A program made the position numbers and the translations under genes. Below are positions 21,243-32,575 of a stretch of 64,000 nt of DNA, in pieces (position 1 is the stretch's first letter; every line of letters starts with the position of its first letter). Where the stretch lies: positions 90,802,827-90,866,826 of the forward strand of contig CM060892.1 in assembly GCA_030762935.1 (NCBI GenBank). Direction: 5' to 3'. The stretch comes from Hymenopus coronatus. Taxonomy: Eukaryota; Arthropoda; Insecta; Mantodea; Hymenopodidae. Below the pieces are notes generated by a model, which was given only the letters and a program-made list of their open reading frames with translations, made no database searches and was not told the origin of the DNA.

Positions 21243-21908
21243 AAAAAGTCTGATGTGTTCCATTCGCATGGCTTTCTCCACCTGTTTTGCAAATAATCTA
21301 TCCTTATAAAATATTATTACTTTATTTGCATCATGCAAATTGAGCTTACACATTGTCAGAAATTGTATTATTACTTGCTCCCTTGTAAGTAGAAGTGAAA
21401 TAAGTTCGGTTCGCTTTGCATTTCCAGAGAAACAAAAGAGAGATGAAATAAAAGGTGACTTGGCCTAAGAAGGTACCTAGTTTAAAATTGAAACCAATAA
21501 GAAAAAATATCTTGGAAACGGCCAACTCTACAACAAAAATGTATATGATATAACGAGATTTTAACGAGATTTACAGGTTTAATAAATTACGTTTTCATCT
21601 ATCTCTTATGATTTACCAGTTATGCAGAATTCGTACAGAATGAACAGGTTTTCAGTAGCTATTCCCAAACAATTCAAGATATACATTTTATTTATAATGT
21701 AAATAGCTTTAATATATGGCATTTTAATTAAAATCGTTAGAGCTATTTTTGAGGAAATCAACATGTAATATTTTTCCATGTAAAGGGTGGTATGGGGTGT
21801 TGCATCTTTGGAAGATACTTAACTTAAATATCAAGTTTTGTATTTAACGCCCTTTAGTTTTTGAGTTATGCTGTACATAGACACACACAGGAACCTTTTT
21901 CTAAAAAT
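21243..21908 (-). repeat. R1 copy lacking its 5' end
   Basis: Starts AAAAGTCTGATGTGTTCCAT, runs through the body, and stops after GGAACCTTTTTCTAAAAAT. The next R1 copy begins at once in the same orientation, as in a tandem pair with a truncated junction. Confidence 0.88.
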
Positions 21909-22699
21909 CTGAAGTGTTACACTCACATCTAGCCGTTCTACAAACAAATTCCCTACAAAAGATTCTTCTTCTTTCTACATCATGTTAATTGAGAGAGATA
22001 TTAGCATAATGTTCTTATTACTTAGTTCTTTATACATAGACCGGAACTACGGGAATACAATAGGTTAAAGCGATAGTCAAATGTTTTAAAAGCTGTCGTT
22101 ATACGATTTTCATTGCAAATCGCTTCTTTGCTTGTCCAAAAGTAGAGGAAAAGAAAATCGGACACTTCCTATCTGAGAAAACTAAAATCAATAACAAGAA
22201 ATATCTCGGAAATAGTTACCTCAAGAACAAATAATGTAAAAAGCATAAATTTTGTGTTTTGGCGATATCTACAGTTTTTGTGCAGTAAGTTTTTATCCAT
22301 CCTTTGTGGTTTAGCAGTTAAGCAAAATTCAGGAAAATTAAGAATAAAGAGGTTTTCAGAGACTAGCTCGAGCGAATTCAAGATATAGGTTTTATTTTGG
22401 ATAAGCATGTTTAATATGCAATATTTTAATCAAAATCGCTAGAGTCAACATTTTCGAAAAGTTTTCCTTATGAAGGATAGTTTGTGATGGGGGTATTTTC
22501 TTGTAAGTCTTCGTGTCACATCCTTGAAAGATACTAAACCTAAATACCAAGTTTGGTATTTCGTTTTTTAGCTATCCTGTCCATAGACACTCATACACAC
22601 GAACCTTTTTCTAAAAATGATTTTTTTCGGACTCAGGGGATCCCAACATATTTTTCCGGTGAAATCTCGACATCGAATATTTAAGCTAAAGAAAGTAAA
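21909..22699 (-). repeat. R1 copy, near full length
   Basis: CTGAAGTGTTACACTCACAT opens the 3' end (TTACAC variant). The body is normal. At the 5' end the hairpin is deleted, so TCGACATCGAATATTTAAG joins CTAAAGAAAGTAAA. Confidence 0.88.
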
Positions 22700-22815
22700 T
22701 ATTTTTTTTTTGACTCGGGAGACCTTAAAATATATTTCCGTTGAAATCTTGGTATCGAATTTTTGGGTGCAATACAATACCTTCTCTATACATAGTCCGT
22801 GTAGAGGAAATAATA
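22700..22815 (-). repeat. R1 fragment, 5' end
   Basis: T-run, GACTCGGGAGACCTTAAAAT, then ATTTCCGTTGAAATCTTGG and TACCTTCTCTATACATAG. The third R1 unit in the same orientation in this cluster. Confidence 0.82.
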
Positions 22816-23791
22816 ACGGGAAATGGGAATAATGGCTTGAATTGCTAAGATAGCCTTTGTAGATGCATACCCCAAATACCCCTCAATAACTGGTATATAA
22901 TATTATTCTGCTCAATTTTTGCTGCTGTTTTGTATATATTCCAGTGTTAAATAATTTAATGTTCCAAAAACTATTAATCAATCTTGAGGATTAAGATACA
23001 AAACACAGCTCTGTCTAATACAAGTGTTGTCTCTCTCTCTTTATGGTAACGGTTGTATTTACAAAGAGCATATAGCTAATTAACAAACAATAGTGGATTG
23101 GGAGGGGGTGAATGCTTTCCAAGAATTTAGACAGGGCAGATAGAGTGTCCCAAACCCAAGGACAGAACCAACTTGGACAGTTACATCTCACAGAGTATAA
23201 GGATGTTTACTAATAGTGGTGAAAAACCATGTTCAACAATGCAAAAGCAAAATAAAGTCATTTTAATAGTGTTGTATCATATTATTAAACAACTCTGCAT
23301 ATTAAACTACAAAGAGTTCAGAATATGGCCCATAAAATAGAACGGCCTCTCTCCATGTTTAATTTTATGAACGTAAAACACAAAAAATATATTTATTTTA
23401 CCTAGCACCTTTGAAGAAGTAGTGTCGTACTCTTTCTTCGGCTTCTTTGTTATTCTCTCCTTGATTGCTAAATTCGATTTCTCAAATACACTTCTGAGAA
23501 TCTGTTCAGAGAGCACACATCCTGTTGGCAGCCCAAGAAAATTTTGCACTAATGTTTTTTAAGTCATACTCAAAATTAGCTCTCAATCCTGATATAAATA
23601 TTGTTGAAACAGAAATTACCAACATAACGCCACCAGCAAAGCTTCAAATCAATGAAGTGTTTAAAAAATGTTGCTGCAGTATGTTCTAATCTTGAAAATA
23701 AAGTGCGTAAATTTCAGTCGATTTGTAGAACAATAAATAGGTCTTAAAAATAAAAGTGTAAACATATAAAATTAATATTTTACTTTTCGCA
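22816..23791. other. Unassigned DNA with a possible transposon frame
   Basis: A minus-strand frame at 23307-23549 (LPTGCVLSEQILRSVFEKSN) is followed by a GT donor-like AGGTAAAATAAA. It is not recognised. A weak likeness to a hAT dimerisation tail is too poor to call. No R1 here. Confidence 0.3.
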
Positions 23792-23899
23792 GCAACTGTA
23801 GTCAAATGTGTACGTGATAAAGAAAGGGGAGGTCCCAAGTAAAATAGAATGTGTAATGCACGCTTTGAAGCTGATGGGATTACATTTGACTACAGTTGC
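23792..23899. repeat. Perfect 18-bp inverted repeat (MITE-like)
   Basis: GCAACTGTAGTCAAATGT at 23792-23809 is repeated inverted at 23882-23899 around a 72-base GC-neutral core. The size and perfect ends suggest a very small MITE or a stem-loop source. No clear target duplication. Confidence 0.6.
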
Positions 23900-24119
23900 G
23901 TGGACTTTACTATTTTTCTTAAAAAAATATTATTCACTATAACTTTATTGCAAATGTTTAATATTTTAAAAATAATAAAAAAAATCTTAAACACTTAGAT
24001 TTTTTCGCTGAAGGTTAGTTTAATACGAAGGTAACCCTGGAATACAAAACCTATTTATATACTGGTAATTAGCGGGACTTAAAAGTACCGACAGGCAACA
24101 AAGGATTTAATCGCCATTA

Positions 24120-24411
24120 CCTAAACAATGTGGAGACTGGATTAGAAACGTAATTGGCGATGAACCAAACTAAAGCAAGCATACATAATTGGTACAGCAA
24201 ATTCAAAAGTGATCGGTTTCTTTTTTGTGATGCATTTGATGATGAAGGATGCTCAAGAACTGCTATTACTGATGAAAATATTACCGCTGCTGGAGGAATG
24301 CTTGCAGAAGATCGAAGGACATATTATGAACTATTTCGGGGGATATTGGGCATTGGTATTCGTTTAATTCTGAATATTGTACATCTATAGTTAGGACGTG
24401 CGAAAACGTTG
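24120..24411 (+). mobile_element. mariner transposase N-terminal fragment (dead)
   Basis: QTKASIHNWYSKFKSDR followed by AITDENITAAGGMLAEDRRT and GIGIRLILNIVHL matches the helix-turn-helix and linker part of mariner transposases. A frameshift and stop follow near 24387-24400, after which the frame continues VRKRCCQWIADLL. The catalytic domain is gone, replaced by a Tigger-like sequence at about 24412. Confidence 0.82.
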
Positions 24412-24697
24412 TTGTCAATGGATTGCTGATCTTTTGTCGACTTTCTTTGACATTAATTTCTTTAATAATTAACCCGCGCAGATGCCTTAAATGTTCGTAA
24501 TATGCAGATGTGTTTTCATCGTTATCTTCAATCTTGGGAAGGTCAACAACCTGCCACTAGTTGCGGTGACACAAACAGGTGACCGACCAACTGAGATTGA
24601 TGGGAGGCAGTGCGAGTGAAGGTTGTCACTTATTAAACATCTGTCAGGATTAAGAAAAGTCCGGACTAATGGGGTCCGGATTAATGAGGTTCTACTG
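24412..24697 (-). mobile_element. Tigger/pogo-like element, terminal fragment
   Basis: Read on the minus strand, the end is CAGTAGAACCTCATTAATCC followed by a second CATTAGTCCGGAC unit, a Tigger/pogo-type terminal repeat with tandem TCCGGAC motifs. Inside, a frame EDNDENTSAYYEHLRHLRGL continues to IIKEINVKESRQK, plausible as the acidic C-terminal tail of a pogo-type transposase. The rest of the element is missing. Confidence 0.6.
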
Positions 24698-24718
24698 TCC
24701 TAACAGACACTTAAAACT

Positions 24719-24831
24719 ATTTTCAAAATCAGAGTGTATCAAAACGTGAATTTACAGTGAAATCTGGTTGTCAAATTTTTGTGAGCAATGCAAAACCCCT
24801 CTTCTTCAGGTAAGCAATAGAGAAAGCAAAC
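24719..24831 (-). repeat. R1 fragment, 5' end
   Basis: AATTTACAGTGAAATCTGGT, TCAAATTTTTGTGAGCAAT and AGCAATAGAGAAAGCAAA are the reversed first ~110 bases of R1. Confidence 0.7.
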
Positions 24832-25100
24832 AACGCAAAAATAAATGGGGACAAATTGCAGAATCTTTAAAGTCTCCATGAAAAATGAGCTGATACGCCA
24901 ATAAACAATACAGAAAACGTATTTGACGATTATCCTGATCATCATCACAAGGCAGCTTTACGGAACTCCGATATGACCTCAAAATATCCGTTCTTTGCTT
25001 TGTTCATCCTTCATGTAGATTAACGACAATCTTTCATCATGATTATTACCACGCTGAGGCTCATTACAGCTGCACGTCATTGATATAAAACATGCATAGC

Positions 25101-25103
<3 letters not shown>

Positions 25104-25152
<49 letters not shown>
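25104..25152. repeat. (GA)n microsatellite
   Basis: About 22 AG units. Confidence 0.95.
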
Positions 25153-25154
<2 letters not shown>

Positions 25155-25697
25155 TTAGATGAGTAATAAGCTGAATAATCCCCTTGCTACCAGATGTGAA
25201 CCTCAGAGCAGATATTATCTACTGTACAGAGTGGATATTACATAATATGCCAGCACATGAACTAATGGATGACATTTTGTGGAAAAATATCAGAGCTTTC
25301 GTTTTACATAGCGTTTTATTTGTTTACCCTTACAAATATGGAATACATACCTCTACTGTGAAATAGTTCTAATGGCTGGTGCGCTACAGATAATAAAATA
25401 TGAAGGCTAGGATATGGACTAATACGGGTAAATGAAAATTAATTAGAAGTTGGTATATAATCAATACACTTTGATTATTTGTTAGAATTCTTGTTCTTAA
25501 TATAAAGCATATAATGGATATAGGTAAAATTAATGCAATATAAAATTAAAACATACGTAAAAATAATTACATTTAAAAAAAATCTCCACATTTTGAACGA
25601 CAAAGGTACTTATCGCGCCTTGAAAGAGGTTGCCCAATTCACTTGATCGCAACCACATGGCTCCCTCGCCCCGTAAGGTTCCCATACCCTAACCAAC
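25153..25697. other. Unassigned AT-rich DNA
   Basis: No features recognised; the frame 25184-25366 has no domain. Confidence 0.5.
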
Positions 25698-25905
25698 TTT
25701 TTTTTTTTTTTAATTAAATAATGACGGAGTAACGGAGTCTGATCAGGGCTCCGATACTGTATCCCTATTTACATTTCCCCCCGTAGGTTTTACTGATTAC
25801 TGGTTTACTGGTTTTACTGTTTCTTTTACAAACATATACACATTGCACAAACATATAACACCCATGCCCAAGGCGGGTCTCGAAACCACGATCCCCTTAA
25901 CTTAA
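25698..25905 (-). mobile_element. S3 SINE, head-truncated
   Basis: Reversed S3: T-run at 25698-25710 (A tail), ATAACACCCATGCCCAAGGC, and a B box mutated to GGTTTCGAGACCC. It stops after GATCCCC, so the front half of the tRNA-like head is lost. Confidence 0.85.
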
Positions 25906-26020
25906 TCTCCACCTAGCTGTAACAATTCTCCAAGTGACTGGCCTGAATATTAATCTAGAGGCACAAAAACGAACCGACCAGAAATGTTGATATCGATATT
26001 AAATGAAGGAGAAGTTCATG

Positions 26021-26021
<1 letters not shown>

Positions 26022-26092
<71 letters not shown>
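26022..26092. repeat. (CA)n-(GA)n compound microsatellite
   Basis: About 14 CA units followed by about 20 GA units. Confidence 0.95.
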
Positions 26093-26094
<2 letters not shown>

Positions 26095-26877
26095 GACACA
26101 TTTTAGAAATTATAATTATATCCTAAGAAGCTTTTTTCTACAAATTTCGATGATTCATCAAAGACGAGTACTATAAGAAACATTTTACTTTTTATTTTAC
26201 TGCCCTTTTAGGTTTTATTTTAAACAGCAAGTGTCTCAACAGTAAAACACCGCAGAATCATTACACATCACATGATTCGAAAGTAAAGAAGGGTAAAATG
26301 ATTTAGTTCAAGAGTAATTATCTAGAATCTGTTTGCCCCCGTGCAAATGTCGTCCCAGAGAAATTTCACTCCCTGAAAGTGTTAAGATTCGTCAAGGCGA
26401 AATGCTCATAAACACTACTCTCGGTTTAGTGCCGCCCCAAATAATTTATATATATATATATGTATATGTGCGTGTCTTGTATATTTTATAATATTACTTA
26501 GAATAAGAATAAAATTTAAAGACATGCTACCTATTTAATATCTTTGTAATATATTATTTTATATATTTAGGAATTCTGTCACATGAAAAAATTTTCGAGG
26601 CTTAGAATTAGTAAAACTCGTTTCCATTTTATAAACGTTCATTCGTCGCATTGTCTAGTGACTTGCTTGAATAAATTAGGAGGAAAACCTTGTAAGAACG
26701 TGTACATATTTATGGTAACGTCCGTTGCCGTATTAAACACTATAGTCCTATTTTCCAAAGCCAGTAATCCAGTTATTTCCAATTTTATCCACCAAAACCC
26801 GAGATAACGGCAATAGAATATTCGCATATTCCCTCGGTTATTTGAGATTACCCCAGTTTATAATCTTACCCTATTCT
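26093..26877. other. Unassigned DNA
   Basis: A short (TA) run at 26448-26462; frames on both strands at 26583-26827 show no domain. Confidence 0.45.
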
Positions 26878-27057
26878 TACATTAAATATAAGAGATTTTA
26901 ATCAAAATCGTTAGAGCCACTTTTGAGAAACTCAAAATTTTCTAAAATGTATCTATGTAAAGGGTAGATTAAGGTGGGGGGATTTTCTTAGAAATTTTCG
27001 TGTCGCAATACAATACATTCTCTACACTATGTATATAGTACGTGTAGAGAAAGCAAA
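26878..27057 (-). repeat. R1 copy reduced to two ends of its 5' half
   Basis: TTTTAATCAAAATCGTTAGA through GGGGGATTTTCTTAGAAA to TTCGTGTCGC, then a jump to AATACAATACATTCTCTAC and the intact 5' hairpin ending GTGTAGAGAAAGCAAA. The seed and ACCGGAAATATA block are deleted. Confidence 0.85.
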
Positions 27058-27069
27058 TATAACATGTAT

Positions 27070-27772
27070 TTACTTGTAGATATAATGGGAATGCGAGAAT
27101 ACAGTAGGTGTGAGCGAAATTCCTTTTAAGAGCTGGCTGCTCTGTGATCGTTCCCATTTGAGAACTTCATAGGTATTTGACAATTCAAACAAATACTACG
27201 GCATATCTCGGATAGATAACTAAAAAACTGTATTTTACATAATTTGTGTGCTTAAAAGAGATCTATGTTTTTATGCAGTAATCTTTTTAACTCTATTTCC
27301 CAGTTATGCATAAATCATTTAGAATGAAGAGGACCTAACTGGCTATTCTCATAAAATCAATATCTGTATTTCTTTAGTTATGAAAAAACCTTAAACTTGA
27401 ATAAAAAATTTTAAAATCAATTTTTAGAGAATGAAAATTTTGAAACATTTATAGTATAAAGGTGGCTTAGAGTGGTTATTTTTCCTGAAAATCCTTATTT
27501 TGTCTTCTTGGAAATTACACAACTTAAATAGCAAGTTTGATATTAACAAATCTTTCCGTATTTGAATTATGTTTTTCACAAATACCTACAGACACAGATT
27601 GATATACCGACTGACACACATGTAAACTAATACAGACCTTTTTCTAAAAAGTTTTTTGGATATTTCAGGTGCCCTGGAAACGTGTACTTTTGGTGATATC
27701 TCGACATAAAATTTTGGGTGAAACATAAAACTTTCATGATTTAGAGTAGTATTACGTAGTCAGGAAAGAAAA
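27070..27772 (-). repeat. R1 copy lacking the 3' end
   Basis: Picks up at TTACTTGTAGATATAATGGG and proceeds through the body to GATATCTCGACATAAAATTT and TAGTCAGGAAAGAAAAA. More diverged than most copies. Confidence 0.8.
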
Positions 27773-28229
27773 ACTGAAGGCATATCAATTAACAAGATCA
27801 TAAAAAGATGTATCAAAATACAATCACACACACATACGTATATACACACACAAACGCACACTTCATACGTATGACTAGATACATATGAAGTTCGTAAATG
27901 TCACACACACACGCACACACACACAGACAAAAAGGATACGCATAAAAATCCAGAATGGGGCTTTAATAATATCGAAAATGCATTTCTTTTTTCAGTTTCT
28001 GTGAAGGATTATTTCAAATTTTCTTATCAATGTTCTGTCCTTAATTAATCTATAATTTTCTTGACAGTTTGAACTTGTCAATTCTGAATCAAATGCTAAT
28101 TTTTTCATATACACAAAGTGTGAGGCAAATCTATGAAACAATTTCAGATATTTACACCTTTTTTTATACCCTACTTTTATTTACCTTTTTTTTACCTTGT
28201 TTTGCCGTATTATTACTGGATTGCCGTTT
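27773..28229. other. Unassigned DNA with scattered CA runs
   Basis: CA-rich patches at 27824-27863 and 27901-27928 share TACGTATA/CATATG contexts. The T-rich 28150-28229 stretch probably belongs to the decayed tail of the S3 SINE that follows. Confidence 0.45.
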
Positions 28230-28362
28230 TCTTACTTTTACAACACACACATATACACAAACATATAACACCCATGCCCAAGGCGGGACTCGAACCTACG
28301 ATCCCCAGCGCTACGAAGCACCAAAGCGGGACACCTTGGCGAGCGCGGCCATGGGGACCGGC
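28230..28362 (-). mobile_element. S3 SINE, complete head
   Basis: ATATAACACCCATGCCCAAG then GCGGGACTCGAACC (inverse of the B box) and GCGCGGCCATGGGGACCGG, the full reversed tRNA-like head. The 3' tail at left is T-rich and diverged. Confidence 0.88.
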
Positions 28363-28655
28363 ACTTAATACAATGAAACTGAAATATGTAATACTACGCT
28401 TATGTGATTAAATGCTCGTTGACTCCACAACAGACTTCTGACCCTAGCGACAACCCACGTTTAAGTCGTCCTTAGGTGTGGGTAGGGCCGACTAAGTTAA
28501 AATTATTCAGAATGAAAAGTACTTCATAAAATTCAGGCTATACTTTTGCCAAGATAATATCTTAAAAACAGTTACTATTTTAATAAATATCCTTAAACTA
28601 TGTTTCAACAAAATTTCCTATTATAAATTTACTTTCAATTCATTTTACTTCCTGC

Positions 28656-28874
28656 TCCCTCATGCCTGGCAACGATCCCTCGTTCTGGGTCCTAAGATGG
28701 TAATAGAAAATGTGGTGTGGCAATTGGAGGGGGAATGGTGGAGGATATCGTTGAAGCCAGAAAAAGCAAGTCCAGAACTGACTTGGTCCACCACAAATCC
28801 CAATCCCCTGGGATTGAACCCGGGTCGTCTGGGTGAGAGGATAGCGGTCTAACCACTGGGCACAGCACCGCCCA
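28656..28874 (-). mobile_element. S5 SINE (tRNA-derived, head related to S1)
   Basis: Minus strand GGGCGGTGCTGTGCCCAGTG then GTTAGACCGC gives an A box, and GGGTTCAATCCC gives a B box. The body CTGGCTTCAACGATATCC differs from S1, so I treat it as a separate type with a related head. The frame 28640-28933 is a shadow. Confidence 0.75.
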
Positions 28875-28886
28875 AATAATTTTATA

Positions 28887-29596
28887 TGAGGGAGAGCAGA
28901 TAAGTCCCGGTCCTCACACAGATATGGCGACACTAGGACAGTTAGACTGTAGCATCGTATAATTTAACTCTATACTAGCTAGTATCCGTAGTTACAGGTC
29001 AAAAGCTTGTTTAGTTTTTGAGTGATAGCATTTTAAACAAGACAATTTTAGAATTTTCACGAAAATGGAGCATTTGGAAAAACGAGCCGTGATTAAATAC
29101 TTCCATTTGAAAGGCTTAACACCTAAAGAAATCAAGGAGGAAATGAGAGTACATAGAAAGACTCTGTCCTTTCATATTCAATGATTAAAAGGTGGGTTAC
29201 AGAGTTTAAAATGGGACGTACAATCACTAGTGATGAACCTCGCTCAGGACGTCCTGTGGAAGTGACAACTCCAGAGATCATTGAAAAATTCATCGTTTAG
29301 TACTGGAAGACCACAGATTAAAGTTGTTTGAGATACCAGAGGCTGTAAACATACAAAAGAACGTGTAGGTAATTCCAAAACCTCAAAAAATTTCTTGGAG
29401 GACGAAGATTCCACAGCAACGAGGAGAACATTGATGCGGTAAACAGCTATTCGTACTACAGAGATGGTTTAATTAAATTAGAACACCGATATGACAAATA
29501 TATTAGACTTTCTGGAGATTATGTTGAGAAATAAGCAACAAAAAAATTTTAATGTTGTTTTCATTGAGAGGCCCGGGACTTATCAACCGACCCCAG
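28887..29596 (+). mobile_element. mariner element, internally deleted, both ends present
   Basis: The inverted ends share GATAAGTCCCGG at matching distance from a TA on each side (28885-28886 and 29597-29598), the mariner target duplication. The reading frame starts at 29065 (MEHLEKRAVIKYFHLKGL, helix-turn-helix), shifts frame near 29182, and continues as FKMGRTITSDEPRSGRP. After VLEDHRLKLFEIPEAVNIQK it jumps straight to the C-terminal segment with KFLGGRRFHSNEENIDAVNS and SGDYVEK. The whole D,D34D catalytic core is missing, so it could only have moved in trans. Confidence 0.92.
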
Positions 29597-29599
29597 TAC

Positions 29600-29790
29600 A
29601 ATGATAAACCGTAAGAGATAAAGTGCTAGTAAACAAATAATTCTACATATATACATATACTCAGTTCACAATTTCTGAAATATTCCTTGTTATTGGTTTT
29701 AAAAGCTTAATTTTTTTAAGTGAAAATTTGCTATTATTTTTTCTTTTTTATGGTCCTGCAAAGAGCCATCAATCACACAGCGGCTTGCAG
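29600..29790 (+). repeat. R1 fragment, middle
   Basis: GATAAACCGTAAGAGATAA and ATATTCCTTGTTATTGGTTT are the R1 body; it fades after CAAAGAGCCATCAATCACAC. It sits directly at the right end of the mariner; no matching left part was recognised on the other side. Confidence 0.65.
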
Positions 29791-30288
29791 TAGGTAAAGC
29801 GGTAGATTTTAAAGAGCAACTATTGAACATAAAATTCGTATATGTTAATAGAGCTTTATCTCGAATAATGAAAATCAAACCAAGTTAGCTTTTTAGAATA
29901 GTTTGAGGAGTGAGCCAATAGCTTATATAAATATAATAAGTCAGAATATTTTTGGCAAACTTAACTGGCAATAAAATCAATGTTAATGGTGAGATTTAAT
30001 TAACTTATGTAATAATTTTAAAGATGTATTTCTTTAAACACATATAGAAGATGAGGTTCTATAAAGCCCTGTATAGAAAGAGAAATGACATGACCAGACA
30101 GAGATGATGCACTGTCTCCAAGCAGAATCATAACAAATGGTAGAGTAAATGGACTGGACTGAGATCATCTAGAGAGTCGCATTAAGCAGTCAAAAGAAAA
30201 GACAAAGAACGACCGCAAAAGAGACTTAAAACTACACTGCCGAGGAGGGGACTGCTTGGAGTGAAGAACAAGCAAAATATAGCGAATA
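29791..30288. other. Unassigned DNA
   Basis: No features recognised. Confidence 0.5.
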
Positions 30289-30912
30289 TACAGGGTGTTA
30301 ATGAACTATACGGAAATATTTTCACAGAATAGGTAAATTACTTAAATAAGTAATTTGAGATAGGAGACTAATCACCTGTTTATTGAAATTTCGAAGTAAC
30401 GGCTATAAGTTTCTGAAGTGCCAGTACACCACGTATCGCGGCACTTCGTCTGGAATGAAAAAAATAATAATAAAAAAAATTTAAGCTGTGACTGGAATCG
30501 AACTCATGACCTTTGGACTAACAGCTTCCCGCGTAACGCATTAGGGCACCAAAACAGTTGATAAAACACCTCCAGAGTACGCTACAAGAACGTAGTTAAT
30601 GAATGCTCAGTATCGAAATGTCAAGTGATTAGCTCGAGATTTTACAGATTTTTGCGACATTAAATCTTGAGAACGCTAGTAATGAGCCGCTAAAAATGAT
30701 ATTTCTATACTCGGGCAGCAGTTTTAAGACATTCTAAGCCATATTTTCAACCTGCTTTGCTTTAACACCGATTTATCAGCACCTGATACCCACACTTTAA
30801 CGCTGTGTAGTTGCGTTATGTTTATCCGGGGACCATGCATCACCGATTTCAAATTACTTATGTCAGTCATGTGCACCATCTTGCAAATTATTTCGGTGTA
30901 GTTCATTAATAA
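30289..30912. mobile_element. TIR transposon with a tRNA-like core
   Basis: Left end GGGTGTTAATGAACTATACG plus GAAATATTTT and the inverse of the right end, TATTAATGAACTACACCG plus AAATAATTT, form a ~30-bp imperfect inverted repeat. The length is about 620 bp with no transposase. The ACAGGGTGTT start resembles Tc1/mariner-group ends. The segment 30482-30560 reads as a tRNA-like head on the minus strand. Confidence 0.7.
30470..30560 (-). ncRNA. tRNA-like sequence (SINE head or tRNA relic)
   Basis: Minus strand TGCCCTAATGCG could be the A box and GAGTTCGATTCC the B box, with A/T-rich sequence after it. A true tRNA gene is unlikely because the acceptor stem does not close. Either a SINE inserted in the TIR element or part of that element. 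Confidence 0.5.
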
Positions 30913-31530
30913 TATATATATATGCCCACATGAATATATTAACTCCAGAGTTCTTCAAAAACAATTATAATATTTTATTAATTATGCTACGCATAGCAAT
31001 CGAGTAACTTTTAAATTCTATGTTAGTTACAATTCATTGGTTTGTGCTGAAACATGGAAATGAGAGAGGGCACTATTGCTCACTCCATTGCAGATAACCC
31101 TTCACTGCCTAATCCCAAGTTGTTCCATTTCCATGCAACTTTATGTCTCCCGTTACAATATTACAGTTGATTTTAAATTATAATTTGTTCATTATTTGAC
31201 TGTGTTATTATCAAATGAGAATTTACTTTTAATTTATATTTGTAGTAAAAATGAGAGGCACAATTATTTAGAACCTAAAAGAAATAATTCCGTAATACTT
31301 AAAATAAATGAAATTTCTTTTAACTACAGATACACACTTCTAGACCACATTAAATGAAGAAATGAAGAAATTGGGAATTGGGAAAGAATTACAAGTTTTA
31401 AGGCTGATGGAAGAATAATCAGAACAACCTTTAATTATAAGCAAAAATGAAGAAAACACCGAAGAAGACCATTAAGAAGATGGCATGAGCAATTTCTGGA
31501 ACACGTAGCAAAGTAATACGTTTAATCATT
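30913..31530. other. Unassigned DNA
   Basis: No features recognised. Confidence 0.5.
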
Positions 31531-31539
31531 GTGGTTGTG

Positions 31540-31542
31540 GTG

Positions 31543-31604
<62 letters not shown>

Positions 31605-31612
31605 TACTATTA
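31540..31612. repeat. (ATT)n microsatellite
   Basis: About 22 units; explains the poly-isoleucine frame starting at 31531. Confidence 0.95.
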
Positions 31613-31633
31613 TTAAAATAACTCAATCTGTAT

Positions 31634-32325
31634 TTAAAAAAATCTCATGTGCTCCATTCACAAAACTTTCTCCAGCTGTTCCATATACAAACTATTTTTG
31701 CAATACTGTACTTTAATCTTCAATATGCTAATCGAAATAAACATTAGTGAAATTATTAGTCTTATTACTTGGTACCTTCTAAGTAGAAGGGAAATAAATG
31801 AACACATTAGGCTAGTGAAACGATTGAGATTCGGTTCGCTTTGCATGGTCCCGTATGAGAAAGTTAGGTAGTTTAAAACCGAAACTAATAGCAATAAATA
31901 TCTCGAGAATGGCCAACTCTACAAAAAAACTGTATAAGACATATATCATGTGTTTTAATAAGAATTCAATTTTTTGTGTAGTAAGTTTTTGTCTATACAT
32001 TAGATATGGTTTAACACTTTATTCAAAATTCTGCAAAACTTATCCAGAATAAGGAGATCTTCAGAGGTTATTCCAACAAAATTAAAAATATGCATTTTAT
32101 TCATCATGTAAATATGTTTGATTTTGACATTTTAATTAAAATCGTTAGAATAATTTTTTTAGAAAAACAAACATTTCAAACATTTTTCAGGTAAAGTGTA
32201 GTTTATGGTAGGGTTGTTTTCTTGAAAATCTTCATGCTGTATCCTTGGAAAATAATCAACATTAATACTAAGTTTGGTATTTAACGGTTCTTTTTTTTTT
32301 TCGCTTTTAGATATTCTATCCACAG

Positions 32326-32356
<31 letters not shown>

Positions 32357-32575
32357 TACATACATACATACATACATACATACATACATACATACATACA
32401 TACATACATACATACACACTCATTCACACGGACCTTTTGTAAAAATGTTCTTCTTGAGACTCAGGGAGCCTCAAAAGCTTATATTTCGGGTGAAATTTCG
32501 ACAATGAATTTTTGGGTTGAATACAATACCTTCTCTAGCTACAATGTACATTATATGTACATACGAAATTAAAAA
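31634..32575 (-). repeat. R1 copy, full length with expanded microsatellite
   Basis: Starts AATCTCATGTGCTCCATTCA and ends CATACGAAATTAAAAA. The seed has grown to a (CA)n(CATA)n tract at 32322-32414. All blocks are present. Confidence 0.9.
32322..32414. repeat. (CA)n(TACA)n microsatellite inside R1
   Basis: About 15 CA units then about 16 CATA units, at the fixed seed position of R1. Confidence 0.95.

Noticed and set aside
23307..23549. hAT transposase tail
   Set aside because: The likeness rests on a few residues and lacks the expected W and conserved Ser-x-x-R spacing.
31531..31716. Frame rich in isoleucine
   Set aside because: Translation of an (ATT)n microsatellite; same for 47484-47850.
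32159..32507. Cys/Met/Tyr and His/Thr repeat proteins
   Set aside because: Both are CA/CATA microsatellite read in different frames inside R1; likewise 48768-49051, 50119-50451 and 59480-59801.
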